Source of the DNA: Arthrinium phaeospermum | Taxonomy: Eukaryota; Ascomycota; Sordariomycetes; Amphisphaeriales; Apiosporaceae | Length of the DNA: 64,000 nucleotides | Assembly: GCA_006503535.1 (NCBI GenBank) | Contig: QYRS01000006.1 | Coordinates: forward strand, 2,542,001-2,606,000 | Direction of reading: 5' to 3' | Position numbers and translations under genes: made by a program | Shown here: piece after piece, positions 21,818 through 34,236 of the stretch | Numbering within the stretch: position 1 is the stretch's first letter | How the letters are laid out: each line of letters opens with the position of its first letter | Notes under the pieces: generated by a model | What the model saw: the letters and a program-made list of their open reading frames with translations, nothing else | Database searches by the model: none | Told to the model about the DNA's origin: nothing

Positions 21818-23511
21818 ATGCCGTGGGCGTGGATCAAGAATTGGAGTAGCAACACCATGATACTAGGCGGGCGCGAGGTCGGCCTGAATTTGCGACTGCA
21901 GCGCATGCTGGGGCTCGTCATCGCCGCCGCCTGCATTGCGCTCCTGCTCTCTTCCATATTCATTTCCGACACTCACCAACCCTTTGGCATCGCTATTGGC
22001 GCTTTGCACAGCAAGAGTGGCACCCCGCAGCCCGCACCGCCCAACGAAGACGGCAGCCGGCGCCCCGAGTTCCTGCCCTGGGAGACGACGAGCGGCTTCC
22101 ACCCGGTGTCCTTTCCTGACATTGGCGCCGTGACCGACGACGACCTGTGCCGGTCGTTTCCGCAGCACAAGCTGGCCTACCTGGTGCAGCCAGTCCTCAA
22201 GTTCGGCCACGGCGACCAGCCCGCCCGCGTTGAGTCCCAGCTCTCGAGCGTCTCGGCCTGCCTCGACGACCTGCTCATCTTTTCCGACTATGAGGAGACC
22301 ATTGCCGGGCGCCATGTGTACGACGTGCTCGCGAACACCCCGGCCTCGTATCGCGACGTCAACCCCGACTTCATCAACTACCTGACCCTACACAACCTCA
22401 ACGAGAACGGGACGGCGCTCAAGCCGAACGACCCGAGGCCCGAGATCAACGGCTGGATCATCGACAAGTACAAGTTTCTGCCCATGATCGAGCAGGCCTG
22501 GGTGCTGCGCCCCAACAAGCGCTGGTACTTCTTCTACGAGTCGGACACGTACGTGGTCTGGGACAACGTCTTCCGCCTCCTCGAGAACCTCGACGCCGAC
22601 ACGCCCACCTACCTGGGCAGCCCCTCCCCGGGGCGCCACACCGACAAGGACGAGGTCACCTTCTTCGCCAACGGCGGTCCGGGCTACGCGCTCAGCCGCG
22701 GGGCCATGAAGAAGCTGCTGGCGCGCAAGGTAGGAAAAGATGGCGACTACATCGAGGCGCCCCTGAGCCACCGATGGCTCGAGCTGTTGCGGCATGAGTG
22801 CTGTGGGGATTCTGTGGTCGGGTGGGCTCTTTTCACTGCGGGCATAGCCATCTCTGGGCTCTGGCCCATGTTTAGCCCAAACGCACCGCACAACATCCCA
22901 TTCGGCCACCGCCATTGGTGCCAGCCGATGATGACCATGCACAAAATGAAGCCCGAATACATGGTCGATTTTTGGAAGTGGGAACACGTCAGTAGAAACC
23001 GCGATGTAAGACAACCCAATCTCACCCTCCCTCTCTCACCTCACCCCTCCTCCCCACTACATTTTTATCTTGTCGTGAAAGGCATTCAACTAATACATAT
23101 GTGCAGAGGCCTCTCCTCTACCGAGATGCCTGGGAACACGAGCATGCCGAGCAGGGTCCTGCGTCCAGAGATGTCGCCATCGACTGGGACAACCGTGGTT
23201 GGGGCGAGTACAGCACGGCCATGATGAAGAGCTACAGCGAATGTGCCAAATACTGCGCCGAGGACTCAAAGTGCCTCCAGTGGTTCTGGCACCTCGACAC
23301 CTGCCGTCTGGCCGAAGCCGCCATCGTGGGCGTGCCGCGCTCCCCGGAAGTCGAGAACGGCGCGCCGACCCTGCCCGAGGGCCAAACGTGGTCGGTGGAA
23401 CAGAGCCGGTTCGTGTCCGGGTGGAATATGGACCGCATCGAGCAGTTCGGGCAGGAGCATAACTGCGAGGTCGTCGAGTGGCTCCGGCCAAGCACGAAGC
23501 GAATGTTTTAA
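21818..23511 (+). CDS. GT31-like type II membrane glycosyltransferase with PAN-like C-terminus
   Basis: Two exons, 21818-23005 and 23107-23511, encode about 530 residues. The 101-nt phase-0 intron starts GTAAGA, has an AACTAAT branch site and ends GTGCAG. The open frame extends upstream to a TTG, but the first ATG is at 21818 (MPWAWIKNW). Residues 29-49 are a signal-anchor helix, giving a Golgi type II topology. The lumenal domain resembles fungal family 31 proteins related to core-1 beta-1,3-galactosyltransferase and fringe: KRWYFFYESDTYV at about 236-246 is the metal-binding DxD equivalent (here ESD), FFANGGPGYALSRGAM is the acceptor-side motif, and CCGDSVVGWAL at 328-338 is the conserved ED/GD-V-x-x-G site. 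Exon 2 has a C-x3-C-x5-C-x-WFWHLDTC pattern typical of PAN/Apple modules. The sugar donor and acceptor cannot be told from sequence. Confidence 0.88.
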
Positions 23512-24091
23512 TGGGCGCTGTATGAACGAACGATATTCGAAGAAAAGGAGGAGCAGAAGAAGTATGAACGAAAAGCGAATGAACGTGCCAGCAGCATGCA
23601 CCATGTATTACTATACCTCACATATACGAAGCTCACGAGAGACAGGATTACACTAGACGATACCCTAATAAGTTTAAACATTGGTTTCACCAACGAAAGC
23701 TTGCGTTTCCCCATGACTCGATAAAAACGTGCAGCCCTACAGTGTCCCATTAAACGGGCAGGGTATGCAGTCTCTCCTGAACGGGACCCTGTGGCGGTTT
23801 GATATACACGATACTCAATGCATGAGGGTCTGGTATATCCATCAGTCGGTTCATGAGCCCGAACTAGTGCGTCATGGACGGGACCCAGACGGGAGGACCC
23901 AGTCCACTTACATAGACGCCAAAAAATGAAACCGCCCCTCCCCCACTTTCTTCAACGGTTGCTTCCATCTACGGACAAGGCAAGGTCTCGACAATCCACG
24001 ACCAGATCGCGAGGCAGAAGGCAGCTAGCTGGCGGGGGCTTTTCAGCAAAGAGAGACATATCTATCATCCAGCAAACAAACGACCGACACA
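23512..24091. other. short intergenic region
   Basis: The 580 bp between the glycosyltransferase stop and the next ATG must serve as 3' end of one gene and promoter of the next on the same strand. A short A-rich/GAAAAGGAGGAGCAGAAG tract follows the stop. No gene is visible. Confidence 0.5.
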
Positions 24092-25477
24092 ATGGCACCG
24101 AGCAGGGCCGCCGCCGGCACGAAGCCTTTCCGGTATTGCGAGGAGTCTTCGCCGGCCTGGGACCCCGTGGCCTACATCGCCGACACCGAGCTGCACGAGC
24201 GGGCGGCCGCGTTCCTCGCCAAGGACGAGTTCGCCTCGGCCGTTGCCGTCTCCTTCAACCTGCCCCCGCGCGACGCCTACGTGTACCACGCCATCGTGTC
24301 CGTGACGCTCGCCCAGGTCCAGCACGCCATTGGCATGGGGGGCGCCAACGGGCTGCATACCTGGTACCGCGATCTAACCCCTCCTCCTCCTTCTGAGAAC
24401 GACAACGGCAACGGTGCCACCTCGACGACAGAAGAAACACAGCAGCGGCCGAAAGCGGCAAAGACGCTGGGAAAGCCCGCGGCCCCGCCCCCGAGGCCAG
24501 ACATAGACACCTACCTCTCCATCTTCAGCCCGACGACGGCGACGCCCAACATCCTCAAGACGTTCGCCCTGAACGCCAAGAAGAACTCGCTGCGGGCCTC
24601 GATCGCGTCCCACCTGCTCGCGAAGCGGTACCTGCACCCGGCCCTGCCGGCCCTGCAGGTCCCGCGCCTCAAGAAGCTGCCGAGCCCCCTGGCGCCCTAC
24701 AACCCGTACCTCGACTTCCTGGCCTGGGCGTGCCGGAACCTCGAGTGGGCCGGCCCCAGCCCCGAGTCCGAGGCCGTCCGCAGCGCCCACCACGTCCTGC
24801 CCGTGCTCATGCACCATTTCGGCTGCGTGTGCCCCTCGCACGAGGCCCTGGCCATCCTGAAGCACGTCGCCGACGGCCGCGACATCCTCGACGTCGGGTC
24901 CGGGAACGGGTACTGGTCCTTCATGCTGCGACAATACTGCTGCTCCAGCTCCTCCCCCGACTCCACCACAACGACAACGACCAAGTCGAAAAAGTCCCCT
25001 GCAACAACAGAACAACAACCAAAGCGGGAACAGAAAATCATCCCCATCGACAACGCCCAGAGCGCCTGGCGCGCCACCTGGGTCCCCGACACCCTCATCG
25101 CCGACGGCGCGACCTACCTGCGCAAGCACCCCGAGCAGACCAAGGACGCCGTGCTGCTGCTCGTGTACCCCATCGTGGGCGGCGGCGTGGCGGGCGGGGC
25201 CGAGGGCGGCTTCACCCGGGGCCTCCTCGAGGCCTACCAGGGCGACACCCTCGCCGTCGCCGGCACGCAGAACCACAACGGCTACACCGGCTTCCGCGAC
25301 CGCGCCATGGACGAGTTCATGGCGCGCGAGGCCCCCGACTGGGTCAAGGTCGCCCAGGTGCCGCTGCCCAGCTTCCCCGGCAAGGACGAAGCCCTCTTCG
25401 TCTTTCAGCGGGGCGCCCGGGCGCCGCCCAAGGATGAGGGCGGCGGTAGCGGCGGCGGCGGAAGCGGCACGGTATAA
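24092..25477 (+). CDS. SAM-dependent methyltransferase-like protein
   Basis: One exon encodes 461 residues from ATG at 24092 (CACAATGGCACC context). A Rossmann-type methyltransferase core lies in the C-terminal half: motif I is ILDVGSGNGYWSF at about 265-277; the next strand ends IPIDN (317-321), with Asp320 placed to bind the ribose of SAM; AVLLLVYP at about 353-360 fits motif IV; and TLAVAGTQNHNGYTGF follows. The N-terminal 200 residues are helical and unlike any family I know. Two low-complexity inserts, at about 98-135 (Pro/Thr/Asn) and 284-315 (Ser/Thr/Lys, between motif I and the next strand), are unusual. The C-terminus is GGGSGGGG-rich. Coding GC is high, which creates long antisense frames. 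The substrate is unknown. It could also be a non-catalytic relative, since the residue after the ribose Asp and a DPPW-type motif are not obvious. Confidence 0.75.
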   Translation: MAPSRAAAGTKPFRYCEESSPAWDPVAYIADTELHERAAAFLAKDEFASAVAVSFNLPPRDAYVYHAIVSVTLAQVQHAIGMGGANGLHTWYRDLTPPPPSENDNGNGATSTTEETQQRPKAAKTLGKPAAPPPRPDIDTYLSIFSPTTATPNILKTFALNAKKNSLRASIASHLLAKRYLHPALPALQVPRLKKLPSPLAPYNPYLDFLAWACRNLEWAGPSPESEAVRSAHHVLPVLMHHFGCVCPSHEALAILKHVADGRDILDVGSGNGYWSFMLRQYCCSSSSPDSTTTTTTKSKKSPATTEQQPKREQKIIPIDNAQSAWRATWVPDTLIADGATYLRKHPEQTKDAVLLLVYPIVGGGVAGGAEGGFTRGLLEAYQGDTLAVAGTQNHNGYTGFRDRAMDEFMAREAPDWVKVAQVPLPSFPGKDEALFVFQRGARAPPKDEGGGSGGGGSGTV

Positions 25478-26276
25478 CAGCCTTCTGCTGCCTAGCAGCA
25501 AAGGAGGCTATTTATGAAAAAAAGAAAAGAAAAGAGCATAGGATAGTGTGAAGTGGAAAGGAAGGCGTGATCAATCACCCACAACAACATGAATAAAGAA
25601 TAGACCACTACGGTGAGTTTGTGCCGTTCCATTCTAGTTCCAACACCGAACCTACGAAGCTGCATCTGGTGACATGATATTCTTCCCGCACCCAGTTGCC
25701 CCCATCACATGCCCTTTGTGCGGGCATTGTTATGTGTTCCTCCTAGCGATGTATTGTGTTTCAAGGTTATCGGTGCCCATTGGTTTGCAACTGAATCAAC
25801 TAGGAAAATGAACTGGTGCCAAAAGTTGCTGAACGCAACATTGTGGTTGTGGCATTGTCATACCATCGTTAAGTTGACGCTGGTGGGACGGTTACAAGTG
25901 ATACCCGGCACTCTTAACCACGAAAGATCGGGATGGTCAGAAAACAAGTGACATTATGGATCTGTCTAGACTTGGCGTCCTCGACTATGACCAGCTGCAA
26001 ATACATCTTTTCGACGCAAATCGCAGCAAAACTATCTACCTATTCTCTTCTCGCCAGATGAGCCTTTGATCCATCTAGGAATATGGCTGTCATTCGCAGA
26101 CAAACTGCATGTTTGTTCAAGTGATCTACCACAACACAAGCTTAGAGGTGTGCAACCATCCACAAACCACAATCGCAACTGCACATTACCAAGCTCCGTC
26201 TCAGATCCTGTCCCCTTGTACCCTCCAATGTCCTCAAGTGGTTTTACAAAGCCTGTTCCAAGAGCAAAGGAACTGC
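25478..26276. other. convergent 3' region, no gene
   Basis: About 800 bp lie between two convergent genes. There is an A-rich tract just after the methyltransferase-like stop (25516-25535). The short plus-strand frame 25709-25951 has no support. I see nothing else. Confidence 0.5.
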
Positions 26277-28827
26277 TCAGTGATAACTGGGAGCGGTGAC
26301 AGTGTTGCCTTTGCCTCTGAGGTGAGGGGGGAGGCTCTTGTCAGCCTCGGGAATGTCGGGCTTGCGAACAGCAGCCGACTCAAGCTGGGAACTCTCCTTG
26401 TGGGCGGGGTCTGGGCTACCCGTATCCAGCTTAATAGTGTCGTGCTGAGCCTCCTCCACTACATCACGCGCTTTGATGGTAAAGCGCTTGACAGAGACCT
26501 CCTCCTCGATCTTCTCACGAGCAGTGTCCTCTTTGGGGATCGTGGGCTTAGCCTCCACAAGTCTAGAGGATTTGGGCTTCCAAACCTTTCGGAGGTGAGG
26601 GGGGAGTCCATCATCAGCACTGGAAAGAGCCGGGTTGACTTGGTGAATGTTGATGGTGGGGGGAAGTTCATCATCAGCACTGGAAAGAGCCGGTTTGACT
26701 TGGTGGATGTTGATGGTGTCGGGTACGCCAGTCTTCAAATCGGGAGACTCGATGGGGATCTCGGGTGAAACACTTCGCTCCACCTTGAACATCGGAGAGC
26801 GACCCTGGTTCATACCATCATAGCCACTGGGTGTAGCGGGCTGCTCAGGAGATTGAACTTCAATCTCTGCCGCAAGAATGTTCTGTGCGCTGTCGTTGGC
26901 ACGGGTATGACCTGCAGTGGTATCGACCTGTGAGTCTTGGGCGGCTCTAGTTCCAGTGTTGGGGGTGGCCAGTTCAGGAGGGGGAGGCACAAAGCTGGCA
27001 GCAACCTCATCTTCTGGTACTGAAACTTCTTCAGTGACCTCCGACTCAATTGACTTCCACCAAGCCTCGCCCTTCTTACGGATGTCTGTATCATCCAGTA
27101 GAAGCTGGACCTGCTTATCCTTGAGCTGCTTGATCACTACAACGGTCTGTCAGTAGCCTCGCCATGAAACAGTAGCATTCAAAAGCACGATGGAACTTAC
27201 TCTCCAGAACCCTATCAACGGCAGATTCGAGGACCGGACCCAGCTTGCGGTGGCGCAGAGTCAATCCGATTGCCAGATATCGTGCGATTCGAGGAGGCGG
27301 CTGGTGATGAAGCTTGGAGCTGTCCAACACTCGACCGGGTGGGATGTAGAAGTAGGGGAAAGAGCGGTTAATGGTGCCCATCACCTTTGCCGCAACAGCT
27401 GCCTCCTCATGGCTAACTTCCCCATTCTGGACCATCCCATCATAACGACGCTCGTCCCAATCACGGCAGCGCTGAGCCCAAATAAGATCAAGCCCTGCGT
27501 ACTTGATGAGAAGATCGCCGAGAACCATGGTGGTCATGCGATACTCAACAATGCTGAAGATAACATGGCAGTCTAAGTCGGTTGGGTTGGGCTTCTGCAG
27601 GAATTTGCCAAACTCAGCTCGAATGTTCTGGCCAAATGTTGATGTATAGTATCCGGGCCAGGATGGAAACGACTCCTGGACAAGATGCTTGAGATGACTA
27701 ATCTGGGACAGACGATTGCCACCGAAGGCCGTTCCAAGAAAGGAAAGCCGACCCTTATCATCTACAGAAGCAGAAGGTAGGGTGTCAAGCTTGTTCCAGG
27801 TCTTACGATAAGTCTCCAGCATGTCTTTGTTTTTGCGATTGCCAATGAGGTGCACCCAAGCATCCTTCTCTGCATCGAATGAGAAGGAATGATCATAGTG
27901 ATCCGGAGAGAATCGAGATACCAGTAGGGCATGGATCTTGTTGGAGAACTCGCTTCGCACTCTCGTCTGCTCACTGTCAGGCATGGCAGGGCCCGGATGG
28001 GCCTCGAGATCCTTCTTGCTAGCATCGAAGTTGTCGTTGTCGATGAAGGGTGACTCCCAGCCGAGGAATTGATCAGCAATGGTTCGCGAGAAGATACCAC
28101 CGCATTGCCGAGCCAAGAATTCAATAGGCTTCTTGACGATTGTTGATGCTTGGTTCTTATTGAAGAACGGGTTCACCTGCCAACCTGCTGAAGTCAAGGA
28201 GGGGGTGATGACTGTGACTTGGGCGCGTGTATCCATTGCGCCACGAGTCTGTTCGCTGGTAATGACAGTGTCATAATGATGGAGATAAACATCTTGTTCC
28301 AGGGTGGTACGACCACAGATGATCACAAGCAGTGGAGACTTCAGCTCGGCGGCAGTGATTGACTTCTTGCCAATCTCGTTGAAGAAACGGGCCTGGATCT
28401 CCTCAACATCGGGCTCAAACACAATAGGAATTGGGCCATCACCAGTTTCGATCTGCTCCGAGTCATTGCTCACAGTGGAAGCTGCACCACTAACAACACG
28501 GTTATCAGAACCATGTGTGTAAGCAGACGGGTTCTGCTTCACGGCAGCTCCAACATCGCAGCATGAAAGCCAGACTTGGGCTTGAGGATGAGCCAAACCA
28601 GAGACTAGCGACTTGAGCGCCAAGAAGTCGCTGATATGCCAGCCTTCCTTCTCAGGACTGGAATTCTCATCAGATACGGCCAGAAGGCCTACAACGAGTG
28701 TGCGGTCGTTAACATCTGGGAGAGTTCGAGTGACAATAGTGGCATCGAGGACAGCGCCATCAATTGATGCAGGACGGGCCACAAATTCGGCCGCAGTGGG
28801 CACGAATTTGGAGGGTGACGGCGCCAT
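26277..28827 (-). CDS. uncharacterised protein with possible caspase-like fold
   Basis: Two exons, 28827-27201 and 27136-26277, joined by a 64-nt phase-1 intron (GTAAGT...TTGTAG), encode about 828 residues. The open frame reaches further upstream, but only through a TTG; the ATG at 28827 (MAPSPSKFVP) is the first good start. I do not recognise a named family. Residues 42-220 alternate strand and helix: TLVVGLLA, ISDFLALKSLV, AQVWLSCCD, SPLLVIICG (164-172), AQVTVITPS (202-210) then SAGWQVNP. The order and spacing recall caspase/legumain-type (clan CD) folds, where His follows the third strand and Cys the fourth; here those places look like Arg and Leu, so any such domain would be inactive. Residues 220-540 are helical. 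The C-terminal 280 residues are acidic and disordered, with a 20-residue tandem repeat and LPPHLR twice (720-725, 811-816). Function is unknown. Confidence 0.8.
26598..26717 (-). repeat. 60-bp tandem duplication inside a coding exon
   Basis: Two adjacent 60-bp units encode TINIHQVKPALSSADDELPP and TINIHQVNPALSSADDGLPP, residues 683-722 of the minus-strand gene. Only a few bases differ, so the duplication is recent, and it keeps the frame. Confidence 0.9.
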
Positions 28828-28982
28828 CGTGAGATGGTAACAGAACCTTTGGAGGCTTCCAGTATTAGTTGAGTATATCGGCGAGGTCGAGTGGTACGAC
28901 AGAAGGAGTGAAGATATTGGGGGAGTGGAAGGCAGCTCTGCAGGGAACCAAGCAGACTGGGCGATGGTTGCTTGAGGGTTGC

Positions 28983-29052
28983 CTGAAATGACTACCAAGA
29001 AATGAAGTATGCAAGAGTAGAAACACAAGCCGCAAGGAGACAAATATCTTAC
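28983..29052 (-). promoter_or_regulatory. candidate 5' leader intron
   Basis: On the minus strand a GTAAGATA donor at 29052 and a CATTTCAG acceptor ending at 28983 define a 70-nt intron upstream of the ATG at 28827. A second GTAAGT donor-like site lies near 29196. The branch site is weak, so the call is tentative. Confidence 0.35.
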
Positions 29053-32000
29053 CAACTCCTCCAGAATTTGGTGATCAAGGCTTGGAGGAACGATGTGCAA
29101 GCAAGGGCAGACACAGGAGCTTCAGACGATTGGTGAGGGAAAAGAAAATGCGGAGAATGATAGAACATGAGAAATACGAAAGAGTTTATACTTACCTCCA
29201 AGATTCTTTGTATCTGGGTTTCTGTTGTTGGGTTCAAGGTCGGTTATGGGATGTTTGGGAGGTAGATGGGAGATGTGTTGCTCAGGCAGGCATTGCAGTT
29301 GAAAAGATTGTGACGGGTGCGTAAAACAAAATAGAGTCAAGACGACCGCGCCAAAATCAACAATGGCAGATAGGTCGTCGGGGGCGATACACTCAGTATA
29401 GGTACTTAGCCTCTGGGTGTGGTCTGCAACTTCTGATTGATATTAGGAAGCTGTCGCCGAACAACAACTGGTGTGATTCGGTTAGGGTATGAGGGTGACA
29501 GTGTTTCTCGTACTTGCACAAGACGATCACAGCTTTCAAGAGGTAGGTAAGGTATTTTGGAATCACTGAGAAGTAGGTTAACCGACTACGCACAAAGTGC
29601 CTTGGGCAGGTACCTAATATTTACAATAACAGCAGGTACGCGTCTTGAAGCTCTCCTTAAACGCGTTCCTTCCCCAGTTGTTCAACGCTACTACCTAATA
29701 TTCACCTGGCCGTCACACCAGCAGTATTTGGGCAAACAATGCCGATGTTCCAGAGTACACAGGTAGCTAACCTTCCCTTGCCATTGTGGCATTTCTTTGG
29801 TTTGACATTGCATTCTTTGCAGTAACGTTCTTTTGCTTGCCGCCGATGTATATGTATTAGGCTTGTTTTTGGGGGGAGGCTGTGTACAATATTTCTCTGT
29901 TGCGTTATCTGAACAGAAGAGAAGACAACGAAGTTCAGTCGAGATGCATTCTGCCTTACAACTCCCTCAATCTGTCATAGTGGCTGCTCTTTGAACTTCG
30001 GCAATGGCTTGCCCAATACATTCAACCATCATTTTGAATGTTGACCATATCCTCTACTTCATAGCCCAATGGTCCTTGCAAATGACTCGCCTAAGAACTT
30101 CTAAACATGTCAATCCTTTAGAGGGCCTGGAGTTTCCTGCATTTTCCAGAAATAGCCTAAATGAGTGGTGCTTGTGCGATCATGACCCAACGTACTCGAG
30201 GACATAGTCGTACTACTTACAGTGAAGTTGTAATTGCTGTGTATGTATTTACATATGGGATACTCAAATTTTCCCTGATTTCGGCTCCACAACTTGAAAT
30301 GATACCTTAAGCTATTTTGATGTGTTTCCCCATAAACCCTGACAGGTAAGTTGCGACAAGTTGAAAGGGATGTTATGAGTATCCTCGGATCTCCCAGAGC
30401 TTGCTTGTGTACACATCCATCAGCAGCTGCTTGGTGTGGATTACCAACAGCTCGACAAGCATTATTTTGACAATGTTGTGGTACCAGACCTTACGGCTTG
30501 TTGAACTTATTCCACAGAGCATACTACCTACATAACGCGAATGCATATGCTACGGGATGGTCGGGTAGGGGGAGGGTCCGCGGGAAGCCCGGATGTTGTG
30601 CTCTCGCCGTATGCATTCAGATATGGCGGATCACGGTTCCGGCCGCATAGATGAAGATGTCCAGGAAGCCAAATCGCCACCAGCTATTATATCGGGCTGG
30701 GGCTCTACTGTACGTGGGGAAAGCATAGCTACCTCACCACCATCATCCACAGTAAGCGAAGTGCCATGCTATTGTTCGTGGCAGGTGATTCTGTGAGTAA
30801 TCCGACGTGGTATCTCTGCGAGTCAGCAGCATGATGACTCGATAGTTGGGCTCTAATAGCTTCTGTGGTGCTCCTAGCTGTAAGGCATGGTTGAGCAGTC
30901 GGGATGTTGCCATCGAGCTGTTGCCTGACGATCCTGATTGTGTAAGCAGATCCGTGGGACCGCGGCTCCATCCGCTCGATGGGGTACTTTTGTTGCAACC
31001 TCAGATCTCAATGTGTATCAGATACTGAAATCAGGGGTTGGACGTTGGTGGGTTCGGTACGGTTATCAGGAACGGAAGACTCGCACCATTTGGCTGAGTT
31101 GGATGATCTCCAGATCAGAGGCCGCTCCAGATTTCAATTTCGATTATGCAGGCCATAGCACAAGGTTGTCGCATCCCAATGCGATCGATATATAACATCT
31201 CTCTGCCCAAGAGGGGCTCAGAACGGAAGACTGGAACTCGGGTGGCTCGACACGTGAACAGGGCAGTGATCATCGCTCGCCGCACGTCCAACGAACCGTA
31301 TTGGATTCGCCATGTCACGTTTTCGGGGGCGAAGTTCCAATAATGCCAAAGGATCGTCCGGAGAGCCAAGCGAAGGATTTTATGTAGAACGGCCTCGACC
31401 ATGCAATGGCTACGGTGATTGCGCGTTAAGCCATCGGCTCAGATCTGCCCACCAAAAGTACTTGATGCACGTTGTCCGAAGCTACTCCAATGCATGTTGT
31501 GGTTTCTCGAGGTGACCCAAACATTCCAAGAGAGCATCGAGATTACATTAGCCCAAGAAGTTTTCTCTCTTTGTGGGCGCCCTCCTTCAAGTCAAACGAA
31601 GAAGCGACAGGGTTACCCCAGCTTCGACTGGGCAAGCGAGGCTGTCGTCCTTCAGTCCCGGGATCATCGTTGGGCAGAAATCACGACAAGCCAGCCTGGT
31701 GGGAGCGTCTTCAGGCGACAAGTGACCCTCGAGGATACCGTGCGTGACCTGTGCTAGGCGTCAATTAGCCCAATAATCGACTGTGTATAGTGTCCGCATC
31801 TAGCTGAGTAGCCTCTTTCCTCAATATGCTATAGACGGCTAGTAGACTAGTCCGCCGGGCAGTTGGTATCTGCCACGGTAACAAAGATACTGCCGCCCCT
31901 CTAATAACCGAAGAAGGCGTCTTCGTCCGAAAGGAAATGAGGATTTGGTCCCATCAACTTCGGAAAATACATACCTACATTGGCGTGTTGAACGAACTGT

Positions 32001-34200
32001 GGTGCGACCAGATACCCGCTGGGATGGGTGGGGGCGAACTAGTACCGGTAAACCAAAGCGTAGCGAAGAAGAAAACGTTCCTGAGAAATTCCATCCTACT
32101 ACCCCTGTGCTGAGTATTCTTACTTTCGGTCCACGGTATTGGTCATTTGCCGGCTGGTGCTCCGATTATGAAGTTTCATTGCCTCAGTTCAGGCATCAAC
32201 CAGCATGGGTCAACATCGATGGAAAATTGTGTCGTCTCTCGGCAAACACAAAGAAGATCCAATGACCGACTGAAGGTGTGTGACAATACTCCATTGTAGA
32301 GCAGTCAGCTCAGTCATCCATCGGCTGTCACACAGGGGATTGGGTTTGGGCATCGAGGCCCAACACAGGAGTCGAATAGAACCAGGGGATTCAGACAACC
32401 GTCGTTCCGTAACAGAGAAGCTTGAGACGAGCAGGCAAACCTCGATTGCCTACTACAATTATTTCCACGCTCAAAAAATGGGATGGGAGGGATAGAACTC
32501 CATATTTGCCATCTCTGTCAAACAAATAGGACTCCCTTGACACTCCAACAGTCCATATGGATATGTAAACATGGGCTCTATTGCCCCCAGTCGGGCCAGT
32601 CGGAGAGCAATGCCAAGCACCGATTCGTGCGCTCCGTGCCGCTCGGTGCGACCCAGAGAAGAGAAGAATCGCTCAAGAGCGTACCCGGTACCAACAACTG
32701 CAGGCAGTTGGAGCACTCCATCTCCATCGCTCTCGTCTTTCTTGCCTGTTGTCGTGATGGCCTAGATGGCTCAGCAGTTTACAGTAGCTCGTGTAGGCAG
32801 TAGTGTAGGGTCCCAGGGTCCTCTTTTCCAGAGGCCTAATATGCGGCTAAGAGAAAAAGTAACATTGATGTAGTCGAAAACCTGGCGGCTCTATTCAGGG
32901 ACCAAGAAGACGCGAAAGCCAGGGCGCTGATCGTCCATGGGAGTTGCAGCAATGCCTGAAGGGGAAGCACAAAAGACAGGGCCTCGCAAGTTTAGTGCCC
33001 GGGAATTGGACAGTCTTAGTCCTGATCCTTGCTGCTTAGGTTGCTATTCTAGAAGTGGAGGAGGAAGAGCATTGGCTTCTGCATTGGCTTCTGCATTGGC
33101 GAGACTGACTTGTGAAGAAGAAGCACACGAGCGGGATTGACGCAACCACACCTCCCCATCGCTCGACAATTGCTTGCACGTCATAGCCCATGACCATTGC
33201 TCGCTTCCGGCCCCTCTTCTGTCTTCTCCCCCCCCCTGGCACCTGGCTCCCCTGGCTCCTTCCATCACCACCACCAATCTAGGGTAATTCGGTCTAAATG
33301 TACACTAGAAATGTTCCACGGCCGGCCTGCATGGGGTGAGGTATTGGTCCCGATATCTGGTGCCGGTATTGCCATATGTTGGCCATGTACTGTCTACATG
33401 CTGCCTCATGGACGGCATACGGTTTCCAATCACCCCCACCTGGGTCAAGGCAATGCTCACTGCATGTTGCTGCAACCGATCTGGTGAAATGAATAATGTT
33501 GTTGATGCCACTGCTGCTGCCGATTTTTGCTACCAACATGCTGTACTTGGTACACTTGCATCGGCCTTCCTGCTATTATTAGAGGACAGACTTCTCCGGA
33601 AGGATTCGATCCTTCTCGCACAACGTCTTGCTCCCGTCCCTCCCTACTTCGCTCGTGAGAAGTGTCCAACCTATATCTTTAGCTACATGTATGTATGTAG
33701 GTAGCTTGAGGACACCACGTACGCCATCTTCCGCTGCCCCTTTAACACATACCTGCAGTGGCCGTTTCTTCACCGATCGCTTCCCGTCTCTGTCGCATGC
33801 AATTGCTGTCAGTACCCGATATAACACACGAACAAGGCATCCACGCGAGAAACCGTCCGCCGGCCCGTTCCCGTGGTTCATGTTAAGGTCGACGACATCT
33901 GAGACGCGGCAATCTTTCTGACAGGACTGCGACTATAGGCTGGAGCCCTACCAAGCTTTCTATCAGATTGTGTCATTCGGCCTGGATAGTCTGCCGATAT
34001 CATTCGCCTCGCCACCCGCGAATGATATCGCCCATCTCACTTGCTGCCGCTTACCATTATTATTATTCTTCTTACCTGCTGCGTTGTCAGTTGACTTGTC
34101 AAATTTCGACTTCCCAAGCAAAATCCACCCAACCAGCCTAATTGCTTTTTCCCCATCGACACAGGCATACCAACAACCTTGCTCGAACCGTCCGGGCGGG

Positions 34201-34236
34201 AGCAGCAGCAAGCAGCAGCAGCAGCAGCAGAAGCAG
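34201..34236. repeat. (CAG)n microsatellite
   Basis: Near-perfect AGC/CAG run with one AAG interruption on each side, in the upstream region of the DUF8035-like gene. It is not in a supported coding frame. Confidence 0.8.

Noticed and set aside
24374..25501. 375-codon minus-strand frame
   Set aside because: Antisense shadow produced by very GC-rich codon use of the methyltransferase-like gene.
28828..29100. Extension of the minus-strand 26277-28827 protein to 29100
   Set aside because: The extra 91 codons begin at TTG and cross a likely leader intron; no conserved sequence.
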